A DNA stretch of 64,000 nt. Source: Canna indica. Lineage: Eukaryota; Streptophyta; Magnoliopsida; Zingiberales; Cannaceae. The notes beneath the pieces are model-generated. The model was not told where the DNA came from, searched no databases, and saw only the letters and a program-made list of their open reading frames with translations. Numbering within the stretch: position 1 is the stretch's first letter; each line of letters opens with the position of its first letter. The stretch is from positions 2,172,501 through 2,236,500 of the forward strand of contig CP136895.1 in assembly GCA_034359265.1 (NCBI GenBank), written 5' to 3'. The translations under genes and the position numbers were made by a program. Shown here one piece after another: positions 1-12,000 of the stretch.

Positions 1-250
1 ATAATAATAATAATATAATGTCATGCTTATCTGATCAACCACAAGCACCAAAATAATAAAAAGGTGATTTAAAAATGTGCAGCTATTACTAGCATTATAA
101 AAACTAGTACCTGAACCATTTTGAAGTTTCAGCCGCAAACGGCAAAATGAAAAAATAGGATGGTTTAAAAATGTCCATATCTAGAAGTCCAGAACATTGT
201 TGTCTTCATAATGGTATTTATAAAAGCTGAATGCAATAATTAGAAGGTAC

Positions 251-3200
251 CTGTACTTCCACTACCATTGACAACCGCAAGGTATCCATGATGAACTCTA
301 TGCTGTTTGTTAAATTCATGCTGTCTAATAATTTCTCGACCTGCAAAGCATTGTAAGAGAAGTTTTGCACATTGGATTAAAAAAAATAGCTATGAAATGA
401 AAGAAAATAAAAATGAACCAAAATAAAAAAAGAAATCTAACCATATCAGATAGCTCTTCGAGGACAAATTAAAATTAAGGTAAAATAACATAGATTTCTT
501 ATTTGCTACACTATATATATTCCTTCTCTACTTAACCTTGGACATTAAAAAATGAACCATTGGTATAGATGCCAACTTTGTGCAAGTTGCATGCTTTTGA
601 CATAAATGAAAACAAGACAATGCGCAATTTCATTCTTCAATATAATAGGCATATCAGATAGGTTGTACCCTTCTTTGTAACACATCTTGCATATGTCACT
701 TGTTGCAGTGCAATTAGAAAGCAAAAAGGGAGATGAAGCTAGAATTGCTTCTCTGAAGTTCTTACTTGCTCAGATTGACTTCTGCTTTAAATAAGAGACT
801 ATCACCATTACCTGACTTGTTTGGCCCCTTTAGAGATTGTCAAAATAAATACAAATCGAGAATTCACAACAAATAAGTCTGATTGCTATTAAGTGCAAAG
901 TGTTCACATCCATATTGGTCACTATACATTGGCAGTACCTATGTGATCAATCAGCTTATTTCTCAAAACATGAAAGAATTTTTTTTTTGCTATTTTTGGT
1001 CTGAAGAAAATTGATGAAAGAACAATCCAAATGTTTGTGAAACCATACTGAATATTCAAACACCTTTAGATGGTATCCAAATATCTTAAAGATAAAGCAA
1101 CAATCAGCATAAAACATGTCTAAATGATTTTGAACATGATAGCTCCTATGTATGGACAAAGGGCCCATCTATTCTCTCTTCAAAATGATTTTTATGTAAA
1201 GGATAGTAAATATCCTTTATTTTTGCAAAAAAAAATCTTTCTTTTAAAAAATGGATTTCTAATACTAGGATCATCTAAGTAGACAAAAAGAGGTTTTGTC
1301 AGTAAAAGATTTGCTTATGAAGGAGAAAAAAAGAAACAATATCAAGAAATATTATTATTTAGACCTATACAAGGATCATCCCTAATGCTCTACACATAAA
1401 ATACCACCAGCTTTTTCCATGAAATTTTTTGGTATAAGCTAAACTATTTGAAACCTATATAATTATTAGGATGGTTGCAAAATTTTATTTATTATTTTGT
1501 ATCTCAATAAAGGATTTAGTTGTCAAATAATACAGGAATTCACAAAGAGACTTACCCTTGTTCTTACTGGTCACATGCTCATATATCGTAAGTGACAAAA
1601 GGAGCATGAACTCAATACTAACATGAGCACACAGACTTGCATCATACTGAGCGATGCCAATCATATGGCATTATAGAATATACTTTATGTAAACTGGCAA
1701 ATGGCAATCATCCCGAAGATTATTACTTAATCATCTAGGTGTAAAACCAATGCAGTTTCAAACTTGCATCATGACATTACACGATCATAGAAGATATGAC
1801 AACAAAAAATTGCAAATGAGCAAACTGTGTATTTTATTAACTCTCCTTCATAATTTACTTTTTATGGTTTGTGCCCACATATCAAAATACCAAACCAGAA
1901 CATGACAAGCAAACCTCACAGAATAAAACAATACTTAGTTAAATATTCTACCAAGCAAGCATTTCCCGTGTGCTGCCAACTGTGAGTAGCACAGTTGGTG
2001 GCAATATCTTGTATGTTTCCTAAAGATCTAGGGTTCAAATCCTAGTTGGTCACCTATTGTGACTTTCTATCTTTGTCAAAAAAAAAATCATTTTCAGTGT
2101 GCTAAAGCATTTATAACAGTCCACCAAGGACATGAAGGGAGAAGCATGAGACATCCACATCTAGATAATTTTATGAATCTCAGGTAATACTTGTAACTTG
2201 TAAGTGAGAGGATATTTTGTTGCAAGATCTCTCAATATCAGAATGTAAATGTAGTGTCGATCGATCTGTATGTTCTAGTTCCATATGATAGCATTGACAA
2301 TGCCAGACAAGTTGTGCAAAGGTAAGCCATGCCAAGAAACTAAAAAGCTATACAATCTCGCCAAAGAGTTCTACATGGAAAAGACCAAAGTTAGCATTTA
2401 GTTGAAATGCTAGAATGTATGTCCAAATATAAATATATAATTAACAATTGCCATAACTATTCCATTAGGAAGGAGATATTTTTTAGCAAGTACTTGAGAA
2501 TGATGAAAAGATAGAAGAACTAATAATAGATAATAAGTAACAAATAACCATTACATTCTACTTTACTAATCAAGATCCATAATTGATCTCATCCCATAAT
2601 AAAAAAGAACAGAATCAATTTCAAAAGATTTCTAAGGAGGTATCTGCAAAGTATCCAAACCACATCTAATCGTCTTAGAAATAATTATCACAAGAGAAAT
2701 CTAGGAAAAGGGCAGCGACCCCATGGATTTTGAATTTTGAGGAATCATAACATCCATCCGTAAACCACGCCTTTCATAACATCCATACATAAACCATGTC
2801 ATAATTATAAAGGAACGGATCCTAGGTCCTATCAGTGCACTCAACAAAAAAATGGACCATAAAGGAATAAAATTCAGCCCCACCATGAGTACAGCATTTC
2901 AAATATGATTACCCCTGCCAAAGGAAAGGGGTGGGAGGGAGAGACATTCATGGTTTTTCGTCTTCTTGACTTCTTCTATCAATTTATTTCTATCACACTT
3001 TGTTAGGGCTTATTCCTTATCAACTTCCTATCCTATTAGTAAATTTCCAGTGAAAAATCATGTTAAGTCATTATACTAGTTCAAAATTGAAACGTAAAAC
3101 ATATGTTACCTATATACCTTCTCATATGTTAAAAATTTGAAATCGAGAATTGATCTATGTTAGTTATTTTATACATACCACTTTCTTATTCAAATATACA

Positions 3201-5605
3201 TAAATTACAATGGAAACAACATGTTTAATTGATGAAAAGCCTCACTCATCAATGAAACAAGAACTAGCCTAACAAAAACTAACATTATGCATTGTGATAT
3301 ATGAAAAGGTGATCACATATTTCTTGGCAGAAAATCTTCATGATCAATTGCACAAGGAAAAGCATAAGCATTACTATTACATATATAACCGATCAATTAT
3401 GTTATGCTATTCTTTAGTACCTTAATTTCTGCCTTCTCCATAAGCATCTAGTGCCAAAAAGTTGTAGAATGATACAAAGAACTATAATATGTAGTACACA
3501 TACAGTTCTTATTAAAAATCAAATTTGACAAATGACTTCAATATGATATGGCCTGAATGGACATGTAAAACTATCAAGGTAAATGCCTAGTTGACGTGTG
3601 GAATTTTTTCTTATGCCTCGAATGCAATCAAACTACATCAGAATCTCCACTGTCAACTGGCAAGTTTTTATTTTCCATTTTGAAGATCTGCCTAAATCCA
3701 TGTAGGTTTCATTATTCATATTATGTGATAACTGATGCATTGCTGCCAAATCAACAAATTAAGCACATTGGAAGCAAATAGAGATGGGTTAAAAACCAAA
3801 TGACAAGCAGTAAGAAGTGCTATTACTGCTGACTATTAAAGGGTAGAGTAGACTCATCACAGCGTAGACAAGAAACACCTAGACTTAACAGCTTAAGGAC
3901 GAGGAGAGTTAAAGTATTAGATCATGCTCTACATGAAGATTGGAAGTCCACTCTGCACTACACATAAAGGAATAAAACAAAACATAAACAGAGTTCAAAG
4001 GATATTCTGTAAGAACATGAACTATGATAGAAATAAAAAACATTAGGCATCATTGTTGAAAGTTAACTCACTCTATTGAATCCAGCAATTAAGGATATTG
4101 GGACCCATCCTTGCTTATTCATCCTTTGCCTCAAATAAACGTCTCTACACAAATTTTCAGGACTGGAAAACAAGATGGAAATAGCTAAGCAAAGGAACCT
4201 TAGATAATGTCAATAAAATAATGCTTAAATCTTGTTCCAAGTATTCACCTAAAATAATAATCTATCTGCTGCAATAAACTAGCACGGTTTGGATCAATAG
4301 CTGGGTAAAACATCGGAGGGGGGACTGCTGGATGGGGAACGAAGGGCACACCTCCAGGAGGTGGTTGAGTGGCAACATAAAAGATAGAAGAAGGCATATC
4401 TGAAGGCAGATTAAGAACACCGCCATAACGTGAACTTCACAAGTAGTCAAAAGGGTAGAAATCAAAACCATACTGTAACACCGTAGAGGCATAGAACATA
4501 CCAGCCGGGAAGACCACTGGATTTCCAAAAGGTCCTACTTGTGGAGGTGGGCTGACGAATGGGGGTGTGACGGGCGGCCCAGGCGGCCTCATGTAGGGCC
4601 TCGCACCTCGCGGTTGCATGCGGATGTCTCTCCCACCAGAGTTCCTACGATATCCATCGTAGCCTCCACGTTCCACATCACGGAGGTTGCTGTAGTTGTT
4701 GCGGTGAGAACCAGCAACCCCGCCATTGTTCCACCTCCTGCTTCCACCATGGCTTCTAACATGGTCACCACCATCGTGGGCCTGTGACGCCAACCCGCCT
4801 GCACTTGAACCATGATCCCTGTTGGTGGTATTGTTTGTAGTTTGATCCATAGGTGATAGTTCTCTAGGTGCCTGTTTTTCCGAAATCGTCGTAGGCAAAG
4901 ATGACAAACTTGGAGGAGGTGAAGGCAACGCAACTTCGCCATCAGCAGCTGAACTACTGGCTCCGCCACCTCCGACACCGCGTTTCATTGATTTCTGACG
5001 TGCAGGCGCCACATGGTTTGGGAATACCGATGGGATTGAGTTCGACTTTGACGACAACGAGATCTCAGGTGCCTAATAACAATACCGGATAATTAAATCA
5101 TAATCATAGATTACTAGAACAGCAGGCATACGTTTAGATCATTTCCGTCTAAAAAATATAAAACAGTCCACCAAAATATGGAAAATCTCACTGAAGGCAC
5201 AGAGAGCGATCCGTCGGAGAGGGGTTTCAGAGAATCAGAAGACAAGGATTTGGGGGACGCCTTGGCAGACTCGGAAAGCGCGGGCCAGGAGGCGGCGCCC
5301 CCGATCACGGTGTCGCCACTCTCCACTGATCCATTAGGCGGTCTCTTCCACGCCTGCTTCTTCCCTCGGGCGGCATCCGACGACGGCGGAGCCACGTCCT
5401 CCGGCGGCGGATTCCGGGGGGATCGATCGGAGGGCTCTGTGGATGCGATCGCGGCGACCGGCGGCGAGGAGGAGGGAGGAGGAGGCGCGGCGGCAGAAGC
5501 CTCCGGTTCGCCGCGCGCGGAATTGGACGGCGGGTGGCGGACGGGTCGTCCGGAGCGGGGGGAGGGGGAGCTGGAGGCGGGATCGGCAGCGGCGGAGGCG
5601 GCCAT
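251..5605 (-). CDS. LARP1: La-related protein 1 (LARP1-type RNA-binding protein), 3' part outside window
   Basis: Plant LARP1 proteins bind mRNA and poly(A) through the La motif and control translation and decay in the cytoplasm. Exons read on the minus strand: 5605-5192, 5072-4502, 4399-4249, 4162-4072, 340-251, giving 439 codons with all phases closing. The start is the first in-frame ATG (residues MAASAAADP); the frame stays open upstream only through a TTG. Residues 1-330 are low-complexity, rich in Ser, Pro and Gly, with SWPALSE and a RGG-like stretch (GGRDIRMQPRGARPYMRPPG). The La motif follows at about residues 360-439: QIDYYF|S, ENLCRDVYLRQRM, GWVPISLIAGFNR, then EFIMDTLRLSMVVEVQ, spread over three exons. 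The last intron (4071-341) is 3.7 kb. The end of the La motif and the C-terminus must lie left of position 1. Family call seen directly from motif spacing; 1A/1B/1C type not assigned. Confidence 0.9.
1975..2088 (+). mobile_element. tRNA-derived SINE in LARP1 intron 4
   Basis: Short element with an A-box-like stretch (TAGCACAGTTGGTGGC, from 1988), a B-box (GGTTCAAATCC, near 2032) and an A-tail ending at 2088. It is flanked by 15-bp direct repeats that match at 13 of 15 positions: CATTTCCCGTGTGCT at 1960-1974 and CATTTTCAGTGTGCT at 2089-2103. Such long imperfect duplications are typical of LINE-driven SINE insertion. It lies antisense to LARP1. Related copies are at 45.6-45.9 kb. Confidence 0.75.
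2104..4071. other. LARP1 intron 4 (remainder), no gene seen
   Basis: This is the bulk of the 3.7 kb LARP1 intron running from 4071 down to 341. It is AT-rich. Short open frames occur but none shows codon structure, a recognisable motif or splice sites that would join the flanking exons. I see no further mobile element with clear ends here. Confidence 0.6.
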
Positions 5606-5792
5606 GGAGGAGAGGGAAGGGCTTAGGGTTAGGAAAGGGCCGGGATGCGGCGCCTTAGCCGGAGATCGGACGGGATGGGGAAGGGATAAATTAGGGCGTT
5701 GTCTTCGCCCTCGAGACTCCAATGGGGGATCGAAAAATTACTACGGGAGGGCGCGAGTGAGCGAAGAAGAGAGAGCGAGGAATTCTCTCTGG

Positions 5793-5818
5793 TCTCTCTC
5801 TCTCTCTCTCTCTCTCTC
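5793..5818. repeat. (TC)n microsatellite in LARP1 leader/promoter
   Basis: Thirteen TC units upstream of the LARP1 start codon; on the coding strand this is (GA)n. It is probably in the 5' leader or core promoter, where GA/CT tracts are common in plants. Confidence 0.9.
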
Positions 5819-5819
5819 G

Positions 5820-6220
5820 CTCTCTCGGGCGACAATGGAATCGACGGAATCAATTATATTATGTTACATTTTTCGAGCAAATTTCACTTTAGCCCCCCAA
5901 CTTGTCATTTATTACGGTCGGTTCCTTAATTTTAGATATGTTAATTAGCCTTAAATTGAATCTTCTGATTTTATCAACGTCATCTGTTTGTTGGAAAAGG
6001 AATAAATACTTTAGGATAAAGCATGGTTTAAATAAAAGTAATTTTAGGATAAATTACGATGATCTCACCTTTATGCATATGACTAGTATTGTATAATTTT
6101 TCGGCAACTTTTTAAATTGGATTACGGTGAAGAAAAAAAATCTCGGATTCAAATTATAGTGGTAGAAATTTCTAATTGTAAACTAAACTTTTATAATATT
6201 ATTTTTACTCCGTGCAAAAG
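5820..6220. other. Intergenic, upstream of LARP1
   Basis: AT-rich DNA upstream of LARP1. Promoter elements are presumably here, but I cannot point to a convincing TATA box or other site. No gene or clear mobile element seen. Confidence 0.5.
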
Positions 6221-6835
6221 TATCTAATTGGTTAGACACTTTAGCACATCTGCTAAAATAACACGATATTTAGTAATATATCACTTGAAATTGCACAAAT
6301 TATATCACTCCAAAAATTAGTTTAATGTCTCTAGAAACTAATTCACATAGTATTGAATCAATTTAAATTATAAAAATAATTTTTTTCATCGTAAATATGC
6401 CGTTCTTAGGAAGTGTATAACATAAAATAAAAATTCAAAATGTATAAATCTACCCCTTCAAATATTGGTTTTAATGTCCATAGAAACTAATTCACATCTT
6501 ATTGAATTAGGGTAATCATTGACATCACATTTTATCAAAAAAAATCACATCATATTGATTTAATTTAAGTGATAAAAATAATTTTTTTCATCGTAAATAT
6601 ATAGTTATACCAAAGTGTCTAACTGATTAGAAACTTTCACAAAAACTACTTAACTGATGTAAAAGAAATTCAAAATGCACAAATATACCACTTTAAATAT
6701 TGGTTTAATGTTCCTACAAATCAATTCACATCATTTTGAATTAATTTCAGTGCTAAAAATAAATTTTTCTATCATAAATATGTAGTATGACCAAAATATT
6801 TAATTGGATAGACACCTTTGCATGGAGTAAAATTG
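6221..6835. repeat. Three diverged tandem units of about 200 bp
   Basis: Three successive blocks share the same word order: TTAGACACTTT, a CACAAAT...ACCACT stretch, TTAGTTTAATGT, AACTAATTCACAT, TTGAATTAATTT, ATAAAAATAATTTTTT, then CATCGTAAATAT. The third word starts near 6317, 6468 and 6702. The copies differ by many substitutions and small indels, so the duplication is old. The middle copy has an extra inserted piece around 6515-6560. Function unknown. Confidence 0.65.
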
Positions 6836-7600
6836 ACATATGAAAATTTGATTTCAGACTGTTGAGAATTTCGGCCACGATTATGAAAAATATCTAATCG
6901 GGATCTAGAAGCTTCCCTTCATCATAATTCGATTATCGAAAATTGTTGTAATTTTTTTTGTATTCTTTTAAATATTTGAGCCGTGGAAATTTAATTTCTA
7001 TCCTTACACTATCTAAAATATTTTTCTGAATTATTTTTGAACATTTTATAATAAAAATGTATGCCATTCACCATCTCAAATTTAAATGGACTAAAAAAAT
7101 CAGTCAAATTTAAAAAGAAAATAATTTATAATATAAAAAGTTGAATAATGTGAATGTTTTAATAATTAAAATACATTAATTTATAAAAATATTTTAAATA
7201 ATTTAAAGGATTGCTAATAATTATAAAAATTTTCTAAGATTCGATCCATAATATGATCATCTATTATGATTTTTATTTTATTTTTTAAAAAAAAGAGTGC
7301 TAATTATATTTTAAGAAGGGCCTAAATATTTTGAAATAATAAGCAAAAAAGTTATGTATTAATTCTAAATAGTGGATAGATTAATGTAATTTATCCTTAG
7401 ATTGAACTATGAAATTGTTATTAAAAAATAAGCAAATAAATATTATTTTTATATTTTCATTAATATATATTACCCAAATATTATTTTTATATTTTTCATT
7501 AAAATATATTACCCTTCACTCAAATTTTTTTTTTCCCAATGTGATAATTGATTTTAAAGAAAAAATAAAAATATTATAAAAGGGGACAAATCTCAAGAGC
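6836..7600. other. AT-rich intergenic DNA, nothing recognised
   Basis: Very AT-rich sequence with homopolymer runs and no open frame of substance. A short direct duplication of TTATTTTTATATTTT-like words occurs near 7440-7500. Confidence 0.5.
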
Positions 7601-7992
7601 AGGGGTGTAACCGAGTCGAGTCGAGCCGAGCTGGCCTTTGCTCGAGCTCAGCTCGTTTAAGATATATTGAGCTCGAGCTCAATCAAGCTTCAATCTCTAG
7701 GCTCGAGCTCGGCTCGTTTAAGCTCGTTTATCTTTCTCGAGCTTGAATGAGCTGATTAAGCTCGACTCGACTCGGGTTTATGCCCAATCGATCTGAAATA
7801 TTAATATTAATATAATTATATATAAGCTCGATTAGGCTTGCGAGCCACTCAAGCCGAGTATTGGTTAGCTCGAGCTCGGCTCGTTCATATGTAAAGCTCA
7901 GTTCGAGCTTGATAAGATCGAGTTGATTTTGATTTTTCATCGAGTTGATCCCGAGTAGCTCATGAGCTGCTCAGCTCACTTACACCCCTACT
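7601..7992. mobile_element. hAT-like MITE built of GAGCTCG/CTCGAG motifs (copy 1)
   Basis: Ends are inverted: GAGCAGGGGTGTAA at 7597 and TTACACCCCTACTC ending near 7994, 13 of 14 matching as reverse complements. The interior reiterates GAGCTCG, CTCGAGCTC and CGAGTCGAG palindromic words. No open frame. A clear 8-bp target duplication is not visible. A 5'-truncated relative lies at 36197-36430. Assignment to the hAT group rests on the AGGGGTGT terminus and is an inference. Confidence 0.6.
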
Positions 7993-7994
7993 CT

Positions 7995-9081
7995 ACTCGG
8001 GAGTCAAACTGAAATTTACCAATACTTCTTTTTTAATTGAGGTTATTTTATAAATAGGTTAAATTCTTCAATGAGTCAAATCTTTGTATTCTTTATTCTA
8101 TCTAGTTTCTAACGTGTAATAGTTGTTTTGATTCTCAATGATAACTATGCCTATTAGATTATTATTGATGGCTTGATTAATGGAGTGAAGCAAAATTGTT
8201 GATTAGTTGATATGGACATGTAGGTAGGCATTTAGTGGCCAAGTCAAATTATGGGGAGTAATACTATGTGCTAGACGATATATCCATTGAATTGATTGAT
8301 TGGAAGCAATGCATGATGAAGTAAACCACTTTAATTAGAGGTGTCTAAAGTCATATTGAAACTAAATCTGAACCAAATCAATGATATGATTATTCTGTTC
8401 AATCCCAACCTAACTAAACCAATAAAGTTTAGTCATTTTGATTCAATTTGGATCAACTGGAAACCTCTTGCTTTAATTATAAAAAAATGCTGAAAACTCA
8501 GATATTGAATAACAATGTCAGGTCCTATATTTACTGATTACTCTTGCAGAAACAACTCATTATAAAAGGTTCCCTCATGAGTCAATAAACAGACAGATCA
8601 ATAACAATTCAATATATAGAAAGAAATATGAGAAATGTGAGTTCAGCAAAAACAACTTGTGCAAGTCAACATCTTTAATCATGCAACCAGAAGATACAAG
8701 ATTGGAGTGGCGTATCATTTCTTCAAGAATGTCACCATCTTTAAAAGAAGACACTAAAGAGCAACTCCCTTTCAACAAGCTCCTGTCGTTCCATTTCAAA
8801 TGAAAGAGGATTGCTGAAACAAACTAAAGAACCAATTACCATTCTCAATCTCAACCAAAGGAAGCATCATTAAATAAGGAAAATGAGATCATTAATTCCA
8901 CATTTTAGCGAGCGAGGATTAAATTCCACCATCACATGCTCGAGAGATCCAATGAGGAAAAACAAAAGACATTTTGAAAAGAATAAAGCATAAGTTGTAT
9001 CTATTGCACAACCTCATCAAGTAATGCAACTCTAAAGAGAAGGTCAAAATAAAACACTAGGTTCAGTTTTTCTAGGCTTCA
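7995..9081. other. Intergenic between LARP1 and RPN3, no gene seen
   Basis: AT-rich DNA. A 74-codon frame at 8575-8799 (minus) has a faintly kinase-like stretch but no other support. The part adjoining 9082 should contain the RPN3 3' UTR and poly(A) site. Confidence 0.5.
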
Positions 9082-12000
9082 TCAGAAGTCATCATCGTCT
9101 TCCTCAGCGATGTGCTTAGCAAGCTCCTGCTCTTGCTGTTGCCTCTCCCTCCTCTTCTCTTCACTTTCTTTCTCCCTGCTGGAGTTTGGTGGGAACCTCA
9201 GGGCTCTCACAGCTTCATTGTGCATGTTGAGGCAGAAAGCAACCCTGGAATTGAATGCAATCTGAGGTTCATTAGTGGAGTAGACATCTCCAGTCTCCTT
9301 GGAGACCATCCATCCATTGGCATGATCAATAGTTGCATCGATTGCCCCATCTCTAATGGCCTTAGAAACTATGCTCTCAGCATCAGCCACAGGGTTCTCA
9401 GAGTCCAATCTCAACTTCCTAGCAACATCAGCAAGTGAAATCCGAGAGTATGAAATGCTAATATTGCGAAGTCCAGTCCGAATCACATTGTGACGTAATC
9501 TGACAATTAGATTCTGTGTCCTGTCTGAACTAAAAGTTCCTGAAAATTTATCCGCAACAGTCCTAAATAACTCCAGATCTCCTATCCGCACAGCCTAAAA
9601 TTACCAAAATAGTATTCTCAGTATCTAAGGTTGTAAATATGGTAAAGGTTCTTAGTCAGCAAATACTCACATTAGTAAGCTCAAAGTATGGTGTCAAAGC
9701 CTTCTTCATTCCTTTCTGCATGAAAACAGTTCTTTCAGGAATCTCTCCAAGAAGCAGACGAACAATGACAGCCCACTTGTTGCACTGAATTCGGAAGCCA
9801 CGAGCAGCAACTGGTGCTTTTCGTGCAGCTTGCAGGAGGCTCTCTTTGGCATCTGTATACTCTAACTGAATGGTTCTTATTTTTCCAAGGTAAAACAGGT
9901 AGCGGCAGAACTGCAAGAAATAAGGATATAGATTAGCATTATGCTCCTAGATGAATGTTATATAAGAAGAAAAATGTAAACCTAAAAGAAGATATTACTT
10001 CAGTACATATTTACAAGAGAAAGTTGAGAACATTTTTAAGTTTTAAGAGGCATTTGCCTGTTGGTTTGAGTGTGCCTCAAAACGTGGTGCTTTTGACCTC
10101 AGCTTCTCTGCCTGGTCATACAAGTTGTAGTGGAGGTAATTGCGAAGCAGTAGGTTGAGAAGAGTTTCCTGCAACCAACCGTCGTCTTAGGCTTTCTCAA
10201 AAAACCAGTGTCTTAGATAGGATGAACTTTTACGAGATCAAGTAATCCTGTTGCTTTACAGACAACAAACCTGACCCAACTCATCATGTCGTAAGGTCGC
10301 CATCCTATGAAGTGACAGAAGGGTCCTGATAGGAAGAACAATGTTATGGAGCATCAACAAAAATTAATAATTCCACCTCTTAACTGCTCTACAAAATCCC
10401 ATTTGTTAAGTGTAGTTTCAGAAATAAATAAGTTGATTATACACACCCACGAATTTCAGCAAGACTATTTGTGAGTTCATAAGCGAATGAATAGTAGAAG
10501 TACAGCCGGGCAGCTAAAACATCCACAGTTCTTCGGTTCATGTTCCTCAATCGAGAAATGCTAGCAGAAGAACATGCTTTAGCCTGGTATACAATGGATA
10601 TTAAGAGAGTAAGAAATATTATAACTCCAATTTTAACAAGGAAATAATAGAATGGTTATGTAATAGAATCACCTCATCATATCTCTTTTGGTCGATCAGA
10701 AATATGAGAACAAGCAGGTAACAGTAAATTTCAAGCTCTGGTATAGAATGCTTGGCGGGAGCATGAACTGCTGATGCTGCTGTATCCACATCCATGTCAT
10801 GCTCGTCATCCTTTATGGTAGACAAGGTAACCTAAATTAGTCAAACTTCTAGATGAAGAAATACATAGTTGTTGCAATCATGGTTTAGAATACCGGTACC
10901 GGTAGTGATCTCGGTCTATGACCAGTACCGGTATGTACCAGTACCGTACCGTACCGACACACGGTGCGGTCCGGTACGAAAAATGCATACCGGACAGTTT
11001 TTTTTTTTGATTTTGTTGTTAAAAATAACTCCAATAACACATAATTGATCAAGAAATACTTAAATTTAAGATTCAAATGTCAAATACATGAATACAATGT
11101 TTAAAATGGGGACGAATGACGTCCATCGTACTCGTACATATCTTGAGGACATATACGACTAAGGTCAACACCGTATGTTGGGATGTGTGGCGACTGATTT
11201 GCCCTAACCCTCTTATGTTGCGCTACACAGAGTTTTTGGGCCCTTTGGGCTGTGGGCATGTGTCGCCCTATATAAACTCCAATGTAATGATTCTCTTGTA
11301 TCCGTGAAAAACCCTAATGTAGTACCTAATAGTACCCAACGGCTCTTTTTAAGAGCCGTTGGGTCATACCGGGCGGTATCGCCCGGTATGACATCAAATA
11401 CCGCCCGGTATGAGCGGTATTTACCGAGATACCCGGTATCACCCAATACCAGGTATCTCATATACCGGTTTTTTTCAAAAACCGGTATATACCGGCCGTA
11501 CCGCCCGGTACGGTACGGTATTTGATACCATGGTTGCAAGATTATGCATATGAATTGACTCCATGTATCATAAATAACAACTCTCTAACAAGAAAACGAG
11601 TTTTTCCTGACATTTTTAATCATTTTCATAATGCCTTTTCTTTTGTACAAGAAAATAAGAGTTCTCTACAAGACTACAATACACTTAACATTTAGCAAAT
11701 CAAGAATCATTTGACATGGCAATGATAAGCCACAAGATATTATATACTGAATAAACATTGCCATATGCAAAGTCAAGGATGGGTATCCCCAGAAAGAGAT
11801 ACTTAGTAGTAAAAACTTTTTTAAAAAAAACTAACTTATTGATAATGAGACTTGACTAGTATATTGAAACGAAGTTACCAAGATGGATAAGTTGATTGAC
11901 AAGCTAAAATAATTGCATTACTATTTATGTTCATTGCTAGCGTTTGACCTAAATATTACAGACATAACATCTTTATTCTAAATGGAAGACTAACACTTAA

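Noticed and set aside
100..200. Possible next LARP1 exon with CGTTTGCGGCTGAAACTTC
   Set aside because: It does not give the GDK(I/V)RRR..W text expected after VVEVQ, and no acceptor fits the phase.
4437..4445. Premature stop making LARP1 a pseudogene
   Set aside because: A 102-nt intron with good donor and acceptor removes the TGA and restores conserved text in phase.
4539..5948. Plus-strand frames over LARP1 (for example 5178-5948)
   Set aside because: They are antisense reflections of the GC-rich LARP1 exons, whose frame and splice joints fit a known family.
8575..8799. 74-codon minus-strand frame with EEMIRHSNLVSSG, faintly like a receptor kinase
   Set aside because: No glycine loop, catalytic loop or neighbouring exons; the rest of the frame is hydrophobic noise.
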